A stretch of DNA of 64,000 nt from Chenopodium formosanum (GCA_024500155.1 CM044860.1:1410501-1474500); one strand, 5' to 3'. Shown: positions 21,963 to 35,316, counted from the stretch's first letter. The notes: generated by a model not told the origin, from the letters alone. Program-made: numbers and translations.

Positions 21963-23095
21963 TTGGGAATAATTTTTCCTGGGATTTCTCAAACATAACT
22001 CTACAACCATTATCATAAAATACCTAAACTTGGCTATTCTAAATTTCTATTGACTTAAGGTTTCTTTTTCCATATCTGCTTCTTTTTTCCTCCCCATCTC
22101 TCGCACTCAAACTTGCAAGGCAACATAGGCTCCGTCACAGAAAATCGAGTTTATAAAAGAGAAATTCAAGTGAAAAACAAGCCTAAGGGACTTGTACAGT
22201 TATACCTTAAAAGTAGAGTAGCATCTTGCATCAGCAACAATTATTTCAGCTTAACTTTATTGCAGAAAACAAGCTTAATAGAATACTCCATAATAAATAA
22301 TGTGTGTGTAGACTAGTAAGTTGGTGGCTTGGCATCATTTGATTCCTTCAAAAGACACTGTTAGTCTAATAATGTTATAATTGTCAAGGGTATCATAATG
22401 TCCAAGAAAAGTTTTCAAATGACATAAATTGAAAGTGCCAGTACACCTAATTGAGGTGTGGTTCATATCAGAAACTAACCCTTATGATATAAATGAAATT
22501 TGAAGTACAAAAAATGTGACAGAATTACAGAAATTTAAATCGAAAACCATGTCAGAAAGAACTACTCCATAAATATAATAACCTGAAAGTGACTTAGCAC
22601 CAAGGTTTTGAAGGACCATCTAATGGCAGAGAAATAACATCTGTAATTCTCACTACGTATTTATTTATACCAAGATATTCCCAGAAATTTACTTCGTAAT
22701 AAAATGGATTTCTAGTTGGGCAATTACGCTTCCAACATTTAAAAAACATCCATAAAACAAGTATACAGATAAAATAAAACATTGAAGTTTTACGAGTTTT
22801 TACAATCATTATACACTCAACACAAACCCTAAGGTTCTGTTTTCCTAATGGATCAACAAGCCAAAACCAATCAAGCGCTCTAATCAGTTAGCACTTAACG
22901 TATGCTCCAAAAGGAAAGAAAATGGGTCAAAAAGTTGCAGAATGTTGAAAAAAAGAAACAAAACTATAAAACAAAGATATGAACCAATGAAAATTTGAAG
23001 TGGAAATTCATCTACATATTGAACAAGGAAATCAACACTCATTTATAGCATTGTTGGCAATAGTCTTGAACTAGATTAGAGCAAGATCATCATCA
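21963..23095. other. Intergenic region between convergent patellins B and C
   Basis: About 1.1 kb that should contain the two 3' untranslated regions. No other gene or repeat was recognised. Confidence 0.7.
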
Positions 23096-25342
23096 TCAAT
23101 CAGAGAAAGGCAACACTTTGTACCTGTAGAGGAGTTTCTTTCTCTTGAAAGTTGGATTGTCAACTGTGAGGACTATCTTACCAATTTCGCCTACTTTGAA
23201 GCTTCCGGATATCACAGGATCATCACTTGAGGTCATCTTGGTTGACTTTTGTATAACCACAATGTAACTATTTTCAGCGCTAGGCACGAACTCGGCACTA
23301 TAAGTGATGTCCCATCCCACTACTCGAAGCTCCCAAACGATGATACATTTCTACAAAATCCAATAATAGCAATTAAACTTACAAATAAATCATCACAGCA
23401 GGAAATTTGAGACTAATTGAGTAGTTGTAGTAAAACCTACCTCAGAACATATGATTTCCACAAACTGCTTCGTTGCAGTTTTTAAGTTTAGGACAGTTGC
23501 AGGATCGTCCACAGTGAAATCCGGATTGCAATCACAATAATCAACACTAAGGCCACCATATTGAATAGGAACTTGCTCAGGAGATACATACCTGTTGCAC
23601 CCAAAATACAAATTTTACTTTAGTATAACCATCAAATTTTCTGAAGTCTGGAGAACAAGGGGAAGAAGTAAATGGTACTGACTTGAAAAGGGTTTCAGCA
23701 GTTTTTGAGGGTCCAGCAAACACAAACTTGCTCTTTGTTCTTTGGGTCATGAATGGGCTCATCATAGTGTAGAAGGCCAAATACCACCAAGGCACATTGA
23801 TGAACACCTACGAATTAATTTCGTAACACAATTTATTAGAAACCAATAATTTCTCAGTTATACTTCCTACATCCTTGAGAAGACTATATATATGTTTGAA
23901 TTTTTCCTTCTTACATTAGAAACAATTTCAAATGGGGAAACTTGGTAAATGAAAGTTAAGATTTAAGAAAAATAATTCTAATTCAAGTAAGTGCCACCTC
24001 CTAAACTTAGGATGCAATATATGATATCAAGCCAACTAGCAGGCTGCCACACACCCAAAGGTAGGCTCAAAGTTCTTATGCAATTAACATGAACATCAAC
24101 TAGCTCGTTCGAGTTATAATACAAATACAAGCTAACTTCATCCAAACAATAAGCATCACCAGGATCAATCAACATCTATTGTACAACATCCAAACTAACA
24201 ATCATGCTAAATTGCTAACACAACATTGATACAATACTAACTACCATTTCCAAGTGTAGGCAACAACAATAACAGCAACCGAGGATTAATGATTCAAATA
24301 CAACATCTATAAATTCAAGGAAATATACCTGTTTGGCAACAAATTCAGGATAATTATCTTGCAGCAAATGAAGAGCTTGTCTAGTAGCCAGCCTAAGGTC
24401 TCTTTTACCAGGACCAGGAGCATTCTTCAAATCATTAACCTGAAAAATAGTATTAACACCACCAGCATCGAAATCGAGCTTTCGAATACTCTTCTCTAAG
24501 AACTGAATCCTCCATTTCAGAAACTTCTCTCTCTTCTCCTCACTTGAAAAAGTCTTGGCATACAAATCCTTATTCTGAAACTCCCCATAAACATTATAAC
24601 AAACTGGGTGACATTCCCTATCATGTCCATGCATAAACACAACTTTTTCCAAAGCATCCCCTAAATCTTCATCCACTAATTTATCAATCCCAAAATTTTC
24701 CCTCCAAATTAGGGTATTCTTAAGCATTGAAAAAGCATCATTAACCCTAAAATCTCTTGCCCTTAGAAACTTCAGTAAAATTACATCAGTTCTATCATCT
24801 TTCAACAAGGGTATTCCCCAAATTGAAACTTCCCCATCATTTTCATCTGGGATTTTCTCATCCTCCTCATTTAAAGCAGATTCAATAGTATTTGAAGCTG
24901 AACTAGTAGCTAATTTAGATGATTTGGGCAAAAGGGTTTTATCAGACAGAGATTGTTTGAGCTGGGTTTTAAAATCTTCAAGGGATTTTCTCTCGAAATC
25001 TGAAAGATCAGAAAGAAGATTACTTTCCACTTTAAAAGAAACAGCTGATTGAATAAAGCTGCTTTTTTTAGGTTCCTTAATCTGGGTATCCTCAGATTCA
25101 GTAATTGTTTGTGATTCTGTGTGTTCTTCAACCTGAACAGCCGGTGTTGCTACCAGTGGTTCTGGGGTTGTCTCAGATTCTATCTTCGCCGGAGATTCTT
25201 CTTCCGGCACCGGAGATTCTTCTTCCTTAGGTACAGAAGTCTCTGTTTCAGCTAATTGAACCGGAGATTCTGATTCTGGTATTGCCGGAGATGGGTTTTC
25301 CGGCGGAGGGGCAGTGGTGGAAGGAGGAGTAGATTCTGCCAT
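23096..25342 (-). CDS. PATL: Patellin C: Sec14-like CRAL-TRIO and GOLD domain protein (514 aa, 4 exons)
   Basis: Minus-strand exons are 25342-24329, 23807-23683, 23591-23441 and 23350-23096, all GT-AG, with phases identical to gene A. The acidic, Pro/Glu/Ser-rich N-terminus (about 1-165) precedes a CRAL-TRIO N-segment at about 171 (VSIWGIPLLK), the lipid-binding fold, PEQVPIQYGG and a GOLD domain. The frame is open upstream to an ATG at 25450, but the ATG at 25342 (MAESTPP) matches the family start, and the 36 upstream residues look like translated leader. The role is expected to be phosphoinositide-dependent membrane trafficking, as for other patellins. Exon 3 is 151 nt, as in gene B, against 142 nt in gene A. 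The gene is convergent with B and divergent from MIC10. Confidence 0.92.
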
Positions 25343-26299
25343 TTTTGGAGAGAGAAAGTGGAGTGAATGAGGAGAGAGAAAGAGGAAAGATAGTGAGTGA
25401 GAGGTAGGGAGTGAAACGGCGGCGTTTAGGGCGGAGAAAGGAAAATCCAAAGTGCAGAAAAAAGGGGAAAATTATTGAGAAGACAGGACAAAAGGAGGTA
25501 GAAGAAGGGGAAATTAACACGTGGAGGACAAATTAATTGTGATTGAAATTTGAAATCTTTATTCTACTTTTTGTTTATTTATTGATTTTTAAGGAAAAAA
25601 AAGTGAGAGTATTTTAGATTTTTAAGTATTTTTATAGTAAGGGAGTAAAATAAAGGAAAGATGGGAATGTTGACTACAAGTCAAACTGAAAATATCATCG
25701 GATTCTTTTTGGTTTTTACTGTCTGCCCATCGTTTTTGGCCCTTTTCAACTTTTTTTTGGTTTTTTATTTTTATTTTTTTTACAGTGTAGGAAAAGAATT
25801 TGGTGTTGTAGAGATAAAAGTCATATGAGTACAACTTTGGTGGTTTGTGGCCAACTAATCCTTGATATTTCTGGCAATATATTGCTGTATTGCAGATTGA
25901 CAGTTACAACTTACAAGTAAGCAACAAAATCGGGTATGTCGAGTTGGCCATAACAAAATAGGGAGCGGAGAAAAGTGTGTCGAAACTACAAATTTAAGGT
26001 TGATATAAATCTCACCATTAGATCCAGTATTATTTGATAAATAACAAGATTAGTTCGCAATATAAATAACATGTAGTGCTATTAGATTTACAATGACCAT
26101 TTACATGACTCGTCAAAAGAGAAATTAGGTTTAGTGTTGCGGATTATTATTCAAAGCGGTTAAATGAGGGTTGTGATATATATTATATATGTTACACCGT
26201 TTTAACTTATTAGCATTTTACTATTGTATTGTTGATGTCATCATGTATTAGACCCCGCCATGTGATATTCACTCTTATCTAATATCATCAATATCAATA
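25343..26299. other. Upstream region of patellin C, left of the Helitron
   Basis: About 950 bases, AT-rich, containing the patellin C leader (purine-rich on the plus strand up to about 25500) and presumably its promoter. No coding feature was found. Confidence 0.65.
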
Positions 26300-27187
26300 T
26301 CAATATATATTATTAAAACTCAATGGAAAAAATTGAAATCTTGCAACGTGTCGTTAATTTCGCCATGTGGTGCCATGTCATGTTATTATTGATCATTAAT
26401 GTTTCCTCTCAAAAAAATTCTAATTTGTTAGCATTAATACTAACACATCTTATGGTAATAAAGTTATTTAAAAATGAGTTATTCATATTCATTAATTCTA
26501 AAATTTTAATTGTCTTACATGTGTATTTTTTAACAACAATACTCATTTAAAATATGTATTTCTTTCAATTACTCATTTAAAATATGAAAACCAAAAAAGT
26601 GTAACAAAATTTTGGTTTTTTCTTTTAATCACAATGTATGTTTAATTAAGGAATTTTTTTTATGACAACTGAAGAATAAAAATCCGTTAACAAATAAAAA
26701 AAACTAATATACTTCATCTGTTTCTTTTTTTTTTTTTTTTTTTTTTGAAAACTACTTCATCTGTTTCTATTTTATCTAAATTATGCTCAAAAAGTGCATA
26801 TGAGGGCAACTTTTGAAGGTAATAAGGTAAATCATGTGCAACAAGGGACACAATATTACAATTTCTCTCTCCTTTCCTTAAATATTGTGCCTAAGGCCAT
26901 GGGTCAAGTAAATAGAAATGGAGGAAGGGCCTGAATTGAATTGTTTATGAGAGAAAGAAATTAGGAACTGAACTGAACTGAAATTAAGCTGAAAAGAAAA
27001 GGTCCTTATGATAAAACATTTAGGTTATCGCATATTATTAAATAAATATTAATGTTCAATAATATTTGCAAAAATTAACAAATGTTTATTTTTAATGAAA
27101 TCACCAATCCATTTCACTTTATTTTATTATAGTTATATATATATTTATATATATATGACCCGGGGTATCGCCCGGGCCAAAAACTAG
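26300..27187 (+). mobile_element. Candidate non-autonomous Helitron (888 bp)
   Basis: The 5' end is TCAATATATATTATTAAAAC preceded by A, close to the TC...TATTAAAA ends of plant Helitrons. The 3' end has a GC-rich hairpin (CCCGGG-GTATCG-CCCGGG, about 27160-27177) followed by a short spacer and CTAG at 27184-27187, then T. The A|T target is therefore correct on both sides. Inside there is only AT-rich non-coding sequence; no Rep/helicase coding region exists, so it would depend on an autonomous element. Confidence 0.68.
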
Positions 27188-27904
27188 TTTAATTACTAAT
27201 AATGCACTTCACCAAATTGATAAACCTACTCCCCTGTTAGGAAAAAAAAAAAAACCCCTGTTCCAATTAGACACTAAATAGAATGTCTCATTGGTGATTG
27301 TATAATTGTATACCAATATACGATGCACTCAAGAGATGATATCCTAACATACACATTCCCTTCATTTTGGGCTCTATAAGCAATAAAATGATTGAGAATT
27401 TTATACTCTCAACTCATTAAGCTAGCTAACACCTATTGCAATATTATACGTATAAGTGGTATAACTCGTATAAGATCTACTAGATCATGTTTGATTGATG
27501 ATCATATTATCGTTAATTAGATTAATCATGCTTTAAGGTCATATTGGATCAATTTAGGGTTTATGTTTTTTGGCCACAATAGTGAACCAAGTTGGGCAAT
27601 CAAATTTGAAGCATGAATCACTTTTGGCAAGTACATAAAATATCATGACCCAAGCAACTTGGGCCGTAAACCATTGAAGACAAAAACCACAAAGGCCCGA
27701 AATCACAAAGGACTGAAAATCATCTGGTACCTTTGTTTACTCCATCAATCACCCAGAAAATCCGAAGAATCATCTCAAATTCTCATCAGAAGAAGAAGAA
27801 GAAGACGAAGACGACGACGAAAGCAAAGGAGTAGCAAAATCGGCAACACCAATATCACAATCTGCAAATTAAGACCCATCAACAAGCAAAGTTGAAGAAC
27901 AAAA
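27188..27904. other. Promoter and leader region of MIC10
   Basis: About 720 bases between the Helitron end and the MIC10 ATG. The last part contains a GAA/GAC trinucleotide tract (about 27786-27823), likely in the 5' untranslated region. Short open frames here are low-complexity. Confidence 0.6.
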
Positions 27905-30859
27905 ATGGCGGAAAACAGAAAAGAATACAACTTGGATGCCAAATGGGATGCTTGTCTTGATCTCTCTCTTCGCCGCTTTGTTTACTCCTCCGTCGCCGGC
28001 GCTTTTTCCGGCCTTCTTCTCTTCCGTTAGTGTCTCCTTTTCCTTTACTTTCCTGCCCCCTTTATTTATATCTATATCAATTATACTTTTATTTTGAATA
28101 AATTGTGCTAATGATGCTAATGTGCTGCCTAGTTTTATGTTTTTGATGATAATTTCTTAGATTTGTTCGTGTTTGTGTTGGTATTTTGTTGGGTAATGTG
28201 GAAATTTGGTTTTGGGTTGATGGGTTGTTCTGGGATTTCGATTTTAGGGCATTTTGTGGGGTTGCAACAGATATTTAGGGCTTTGAAGTTGAGATTGTGT
28301 TGAAAATTGTTGAATTTTGTGGTGAAGGTGATATTAGGTCAACTGTGATGTGCAATAATCGATTGTGTTAATGGATAAGTGCAGTAATAAATTCATAGAT
28401 ATAGAGGAAATGGGGATTGATGAAGATGCTGCAGTGGTCTAGTAATCCCCTAAACTGATATTTTGGCTGGTGTTGAGGGTTTTGCTTGTGTTGTATTACT
28501 TGTATAAATACTTAAAAATGGAAGAATTGTCTCTTAAAAGTAGGCAGGAAGTGAATATGTGATGGATGACATTGCGGCAACTGAAGCTGTAGCATTGAAT
28601 TAATATGACGTAAAAGTGTTTGTATGTTTGTTAGTGTTCGCGTTATTTCCAGAGTCATTATGCACTATTCATTTCCCCGTTTTTGTGATGTTGAGCGACT
28701 ATTAGGCATTGATATTAGATTGTGCTGTTTTTTTCAATTAGGGAGTCCTGTGACTCGTTGGGCTTCTGTGGCTTTTGGTGCTGGAGTGGGTCTTGGATCT
28801 GCATACTCGGACTGTTCTAGATTGTTTGACAGCCCCACAGCAAATTTGAGGTCTTCAAACATATCTGACTCCCCTGTTTCTCAGGTAAGTTAATCTCCTT
28901 TTGTTTGTATACTATTGTATTGATTAAATAATTGGAGGCAATGCAGAATAGGTTAACATTAGCTTGATCTTTATAAGGTCACAAAATCAATATTTGTTTG
29001 TATATGAAAAAACTTAAGTTGCTAAATACTTTTAAATCAATTATGTGAGCTTTTAAGAGAGAATGACTTTGATTTTCATGAGACTGGATTATGCTTAGTA
29101 TATGGGGTACACACTATGTACTTTAAACAAATAGACTCGAGACTATGTTTGATGGATGAGCACATATAGTTCCTGGCTGAAGTGTTGTGATAAGCGAAGA
29201 TGACTTTGATACTTTTCATGGTATGGCCTTGATTGAAGAGAGAGTGGGTTGGCTCTCATTTGATTGGAGTTACATAATGTAATGACAACTTTAGTTGAAA
29301 ATTGTTTGTCTATGGTATACAAGTATGTCACAGAGTAGCTGATGGGTTCAACCAAATCTAGTACGATTTTTAATGTCAAATTCAGGATTCTATAGAGTAG
29401 CTGGAAAGGATTTTAGAGGATATGGACAGGGAACACTATCTCACAAGTTTTACTATGGACAGAAATGTTCTAATTTTATAGCGAATTAAAACTAAGCTTA
29501 CTTGAGTAATGATTATTGTTGGCAAAGGAATGATTCTGCTAGTTGACTGACTCTATATGGATGAGTATTTATCTTGAGCTGTACCTATTTCAATATTTGC
29601 TGAAATTATCTTGGAATTGTGCGCACTATGATGTGCATGAATATATGAGATCATCAATGTAGGAAACTAGTATTATTAATGTGCTAACTGGGAGCAGTAG
29701 GATAGTGTGCTCTTAGTACAGCTCTCTCCTGCTTGGTTTGTTTTTCCCGGGGTTAAAGAGGTATGAATGGTCTCATTTAATTTTGGAAGTGTCACTGCAT
29801 ATGAAAGACCTCTGCTAGTCAGATTTCTCCCTCTTTCATTGGTTACCTGATATGTGCTGGCTCTGAAATTTTGCTTTCTGCTATTTAACTTGATGTAGAT
29901 TTGACCATTAGTGTAAGCGCGATGTAGATGTGTGAGATTCCCACTATTCAGATGTCTCTCTTTTTCATTGTAATCTGGTATGTGCTGGGTCTGAGATCTT
30001 GTCATCAGCTATTCGATCTTTAGATTATTTATGTAATAGCTATGTAGATGTGTGAGACTCCCAAGGTTTCTTAGTTGGTTGTATCTGTTTGGAGGCTAGT
30101 GAAGAAAGAAGCTCATTATATAAGTTGAAGATGGCTCAATGCTTTTCATGCTTGGGTTTCATCTTATGAGAAACTACTCAAACTAGTGGAGAGAGTGATA
30201 TCACTGATATGCTAGGGACTGTAGATGAAAGATCTAAAATTTAAAATCAAGAGGGCGACTGGAAGAACTCTGGAGTTGATTGGAGTGATTAAAAAGCGAA
30301 GATCTTCATTTTTAATATATGCTCCTTAGAAAACCTTGGCCCATGATTGATGATTCACTATGCTGCTCTTGACTCTTACTTTTGAGCAGATGCAGTTTTC
30401 AAGCTGCTCATCTGCTTCACGATGTTAGCTTTTCACTTTTTTGGTTTCCTGTTTGCCTGTTTTCAAACGTTTAAGTGGTCTAAATAGAAATTTGATGATG
30501 GCTTTTGATCTATTTTTTAAGTTTTACCCTTGTTCTCTTCCTTTATCTCTATTTTCTAATTAATCATTGATGTGACTTCACTTTGGACATGTAATTTGAA
30601 CTGCAGAATTAACAAAGATTCTGATTATGTTTTTGGGCAATGTACTTTGGTGTCTTTTATAGATATGAAGTAGTATACAATAGGATCCTCTCATAACAAG
30701 CAGCCTTCTTTATATACAACTATGCCAATCCAAAATCTGCTTAGTTATTTCTCTCATAACATCTTTGTTTTGTGAATTCATTTGAGTTTTCAGATCCTTT
30801 TGAGTTTTTCAGCTCGCATATTAATTAATATCTTCTCTATACAGGATGTGCAAGAGTGA
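27905..30859 (+). CDS. MIC10: MICOS complex subunit MIC10 (92 aa, 3 exons)
   Basis: Exons are 27905-28025, 28742-28884 and 30845-30859. The protein is a small mitochondrial inner-membrane protein of the MICOS complex, which oligomerises to bend the membrane at cristae junctions. Diagnostic features are the KWDACLDLSLRRFVY segment, a first hydrophobic segment with a GxxxG motif (G32, G36), the RSPVTRWASVAFGAG block, and a second segment with the MIC10 GxGxGxG motif (G53, G55, G57, G59). The last exon codes only four residues before the stop. A length near 90 residues fits plant MIC10. Intron 2 is long (1960 bp). The gene is convergent with the dienelactone hydrolase gene. Confidence 0.93.
29815..30062 (+). 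repeat. Diverged tandem duplication in MIC10 intron 2
   Basis: Two copies spaced about 120-128 bases apart share TTTCATTG, TATGTGCTGG(C/G)TCTGA, a central divergent part and ATGTAGATGTGTGAGA. This is non-coding. Confidence 0.6.
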
Positions 30860-31278
30860 CTTTGAGTTGAGTTACATATGTCCAAGGAACAAGTGAGAAG
30901 GGCTTCTTACTTGAGTTCACTTTACATAACTGTTATCCCTACTGTAGTGCCAAAAATTGTTTTGCTGGGTCATTGTACCCTTAATGTACTGCAAAATTTT
31001 CATGAAACAATTCCTTTTTGTCTTGTAATGTTACCATGATTTGAAGTTCCAATCAGGAGAATGGAAATTGAAAAGAAAGAAAAAATAAAATTCTATAGCT
31101 AATGTGCTCAGCACATAAAATAAAATCTTTCTAGTTGACACGCATTTCATATAGTTTCGTTTGGAGATCCAAGTACATGGTGCTGCCTTTTAGGGTTCAT
31201 ATAACCCTTGGGTTGATGTATTCTCTTACTTCATTGATACCGTCAGATAGCTCAACGCAACTATTTAAGCAATTAAAC
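30860..31278. other. Region between convergent MIC10 and hydrolase genes
   Basis: About 420 bases that must contain both 3' untranslated regions. No other feature was seen. Confidence 0.7.
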
Positions 31279-32831
31279 CTATTCTAACAACTGATTTTGT
31301 AGCCAATTTCTCATGATCATGAAAGCTTCCTCTGCATCTGCATCTTCTTCTGGAGTATCGGGTCTATGGACAAATCCATGTCCTCTACCTTCAAAAATGA
31401 TTACCTTTGAGTTGTTCCCAATTACGTTCCCAAATTCATTTAGGATGTTAACCTGACAAAGAGGGTCATTATCCCCTGTTACCAACAGAACTGGTACCTT
31501 CACATTGGAAGCAGTAGATAAATTCATCCGTGTTCCATAGAATGAAACACCAGTGACAAAAACAGAGTCTTGGTCTCTGGCTAACACGTCTAGTACCCGG
31601 CCACCTCCATAGCAGAATCCTATTATGCCAAGCTTTCTAGAAGAATCAGCTGCCATAAACTCATCGACCATCCATTTGGTTGCTGTTGCAATGTCTGTTG
31701 CTATCCTGCTGGGATCATGTTTGGCTAGCCACTGCTCCAATTGAGCTTGTGATTGGTCCTTGGACCATGGATCGCCACGGAAAAGATCAGGCACTAATAC
31801 ACTGCAGTTTCAAACACAAAGTCATATAACATTTATTGTGGTGCTCTGAAATTAATAATAGAGTCCATAATCAGTTTGATATTGCAGTTCCAAACATAGT
31901 CATTTCCTCCAGTGTTTATGTTAGCATAGGCGAATAGCTAGCGAATTCTCCAAGTTTCACAATCTTATTAGTTAAGACCACAGATGACTCTAAGACTCCG
32001 CACCACAAATGCTCCTATGACATCTATGTACATGCTATATTCAGCATGTTGTATTGCTTAGTTTCATACAGACAGGAAAACCAACAATAAGGAAACATAC
32101 GTACTTGTAGCCATTGCAAGCAACGCGATAGGCAAAATCTCTGGTGTAAGAATCCTCAAAGCCAAATATGTCTGTCAAGAGTAGAATGCCAGCTCCATTG
32201 TTGTTCTTGACGGCCTGGAAGAGAGAGGCACGAATTGTATCGATGCCATCTCCTATTTCAAGTTCTGCTCCATTCACCAACTCGCATGCCTCTGCATTAT
32301 CTATGTCATCTTCCACCTTAAGTTGGCTGCAACATACTGCTGAGCTTGATCTCTTCTTTTGTATGAAAGATGGTACAACACGTTTCTTGGATGCCGAATT
32401 GCATCTTTTCTGTAATCAAACTGAAGCATCACCGTTAAGAAACTGACGTTGCATATACTTTGTAAACCAATGTTAATTGATAGAAGAAAGTTTAGTATGC
32501 CATTTAATTGGGAATTTTCAACAAAAGTGATTTACTAACCAATATTTCACTAAGTAAACTTCTTCCACCATACTTCTATTGTCATTCTTGCGAAGTTTTA
32601 GGTATATCATTTAGTTCAAATTTTAAGTTACTCCATATTAAATTTAGAAAGTGACCTATTATTTAGAAATATCTGCCTAGATAAAGGTCTAATTCGGCAT
32701 GTAATTCTACTCTGAAAGCACAAATAATGCTATTGCAAGCAACTTACTTCACAAATCACAAGTGAAAAATCCACCAAATCTTGCAAAAACACATAACAAT
32801 AATCAAATTGCCATGATGTTATGTTAAATGT

Positions 32832-32866
<35 letters not shown>

Positions 32867-33178
32867 GAATGCCAATGCTTATTCAACTTCAAGATATAAA
32901 TTTCAACAAAAAATTCCCAGTAAACAATTTAAAAATTTTCTCAATAACATAAAATACAAAAAAAAAAAAAAAAAAAGAAAAAAAAAGAAAAAAAAAAAAG
33001 AGGAGAGTAAACACTAAACAATGGGGTGATGGAAACATACAGAGGTTAGAAGCAATGAAGAAGAAGATGATGAAGGCAAGCTTAAACGACGACACAACGA
33101 GCTAAATATAGAGAACTTGGATTTGTTGATGCTGATTATTGAAGGAAAATTAGAACAACATTGTGAAGCTAGCTCCAT
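31279..33178 (-). CDS. Dienelactone hydrolase family protein (carboxymethylenebutenolidase homologue), probably plastid-targeted (321 aa)
   Basis: Minus-strand exons are 33178-33041, 32409-32105 and 31801-31279, with phases that join exactly. Exon 1 encodes a Ser/Leu/Arg-rich, acid-poor N-terminus of about 46 residues that looks like a chloroplast transit peptide. The alpha/beta-hydrolase body carries the dienelactone hydrolase nucleophile elbow GFCYGGG (Cys about 211), the acid in GDNDPLC (Asp about 260) and the His in GRGHGF (about 289), so the Cys-Asp-His triad is complete. The NVLVPDLFRG motif is formed across the exon 2/3 junction. The family hydrolyses dienelactone-type lactones in bacteria; the plant substrate is not known from sequence. 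Intron 1 contains a CA/TA microsatellite and A-runs. Confidence 0.88.
32832..32866. repeat. (CA)n(TA)n microsatellite
   Basis: A compound dinucleotide run of about 10 CA and 7 TA units inside intron 1 of the hydrolase gene. Confidence 0.95.
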
Positions 33179-33928
33179 TTTTCTTTTCTTTTTTTAATTA
33201 ATTGATGAACTTCAAAGTTTTGTTTTTCAGAAAAACTGAGCCTTTCATTTTGTGTACTTACAATTTGTATTTTCTTAAAAAAAAAAAAAAAAAAATTGTA
33301 ATAATATCTTGTGTTAAATACAGATATTTGTTGCTCTCATGAATTGATGTCAACATCTCTTGGACCAAAGTAATAAAGTATGTATAATTACTTTTGACCT
33401 CATTCTTTGTTAATAAGAAGCTTTGAGCTATCCAAAATGATTAAATTAGAGGAATGTTAAACTGCATAGATAGTGACCATAATGATTGATGAAATGATGA
33501 GTGTCTAGAGATTGAAGTTAAAAACATATAATTATTTCTTAATGATCTTGAGAGTGTATCATTGTTTCTATTGAGGAGATCATTAATGTATCAATTAATC
33601 TTTCTTTTCAAATCAATAATGTATGACATAGAGTCTTTAAGAACCGTTAAGTGAGCCTAATATCAAAACTACACTCTATGAAATGAAAACTAGGTTATTG
33701 ACTCTTTAGGAATCAAAATTCAAACACAAATAGGAAATCTAATTCTTGGGCAAAATATTGTAAAATAGTATTAGCAAATCAAAGTGAAATCAGATTATAT
33801 TATTTTCACCTTATCTTGTCTTATTTAAAGTAGATTAAGTGTATAGTTAGGATAAGTAAAATTCATGACCAATAGGCTCTATGCAAAGCTAAAAAGAGCC
33901 TCCAAGCAAGCTCATAATTCATATGAAG
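33179..33928. other. Upstream region of the hydrolase gene
   Basis: About 750 AT-rich bases between the hydrolase start and the left LTR. They presumably hold its promoter. The last five bases (TGAAG, 33924-33928) are the target-site duplication of the LTR element. Confidence 0.65.
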
Positions 33929-35299
33929 TGGTAGGCGGTCGCACACCTAACAAAAATAATACCTAACTAAACCTCCTAATTATGTAGTAGGGTAAGTCAG
34001 GGTCGATCCCACAGAGAAGGTAGTATCAATATTGGTTACTATGAATTAAAATTAGTCGAGTCAATCAAAATAGGGTTGAAAATATCAAAATATTATACTA
34101 CTAAAACAAGAAAATCAAATAATAAAAACATCTAGAATTAAGTATCACCACTAGCATAATCAATGCAAGACGAATTCTTACCCCAACCAATTAATTATAT
34201 GTTCACAAGGAAAAGTAATCCCTAGATATAATACCAAAGGTCTCTTTCGAGTTATCAATGGCTTCTCTAATCGCAATCAAGCCTATTTTCATGGAATCAT
34301 GCAAATTAGAGACATTAAGCACATTACTCTAACTTCCTAATCATCCATTCAACTATTTTCATGATGAACTTCAAACCCTTAATTAATCTATTCGATTCCG
34401 TTAAAACCCAACTTTCGTTGCGATTAAAACAAAGGAATAATAACAATACCAATTATCTCTAATCTAGTATTGGCATAAGCACAATTAATTAAGCATGAAC
34501 AATATAACAATTAATTGAGAATTTCAAAGAATAAATCAAGTATCAATCATGGCTAGGGTTAAACCTAACCCTAGAATAATAATCTACTCTGACATAATAA
34601 AAGAAATAAAATAAATGAAAGAGATGAAGAAAATATAATACTTGAATTAATAAAATAAAACTAGAGAGAAAACTAGGGTTCTAAACTAATGGGGGTTATG
34701 GGATAATAAAGCCAAGGAGTATTTATAATAAAGCTAGGAATTAGGATAGAATTAGGAAACTAATTCGGGCTAAATCGTCCAAGAATTGTCCACACACGGG
34801 CGTGTAAGCATAGGGCACGTTCGTGTATCTCGCTGCTGCACGCGTAGCTCTTCTTAAAACGGTCATAACTTGAGCTCCAGATCTTTGTTTGAGGCGTGTA
34901 ATATATCGTTGGAAAGCTCTTTAAGTCTACTTTCCAATTCAATTTGAATCACTCCAATATCATTTGTAGATCAAAAGTTATGATCAAAATAGTGGACGGG
35001 ACTCATATTTGCCAAGTCTTTCATCAACGCCCTTGCTTCTTTCTATCCTTATTTCATCTCGAAGACATGATATGATATCCTAAAGCAACGTAGCTTCATA
35101 CTTCATTATTATTATACTCAAGATTAGCTAACCATAGTCCATTTGCATCTAAATCACCTGAAATTCATCAAAACACACAAACGGAGAGTAGTAGAGCATA
35201 ACCTAAGCAAATAATGTAAAAATACAACTTAGACTTCTAAATCCATAAACAATTGACTGTAGATAAGCACCTAAAATATGTACAAATTAGGACCTATCA
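33929..35299 (-). repeat. 3' LTR of the non-autonomous element (1371 bp)
   Basis: On the plus strand it runs from TGGTAGGCGGTC to GGACCTATCA. It matches the right LTR base for base except for three substitutions, and is flanked on the left by the TGAAG duplication. Confidence 0.95.
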
Positions 35300-35300
35300 A

Positions 35301-35316
35301 ATTCCCCCACACTTAA
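35301..35316 (-). other. Polypurine tract of the non-autonomous element
   Basis: The minus strand reads TTAAGTGTGGGGGAAT directly before the 3' LTR, as expected for priming of plus-strand DNA synthesis. Confidence 0.75.

Noticed and set aside
25343..25450. Upstream in-frame ATG adding 36 residues to patellin C
   Set aside because: The added residues are Ser/Leu/Phe-rich translated leader, and the MAES start matches the MAAE start of patellin A.
26752..26926. Possible Stowaway-like MITE with CTTCATCTGTTTCTATTTT-type ends inside the Helitron
   Set aside because: The inverted ends match only partly and no TA duplication is clear on both sides.
27659..27895. Arg-rich 78-codon frame upstream of MIC10
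   Set aside because: The Arg run is the translation of a GAA/GAC-type trinucleotide tract in the probable leader, and the frame has no recognisable protein features.
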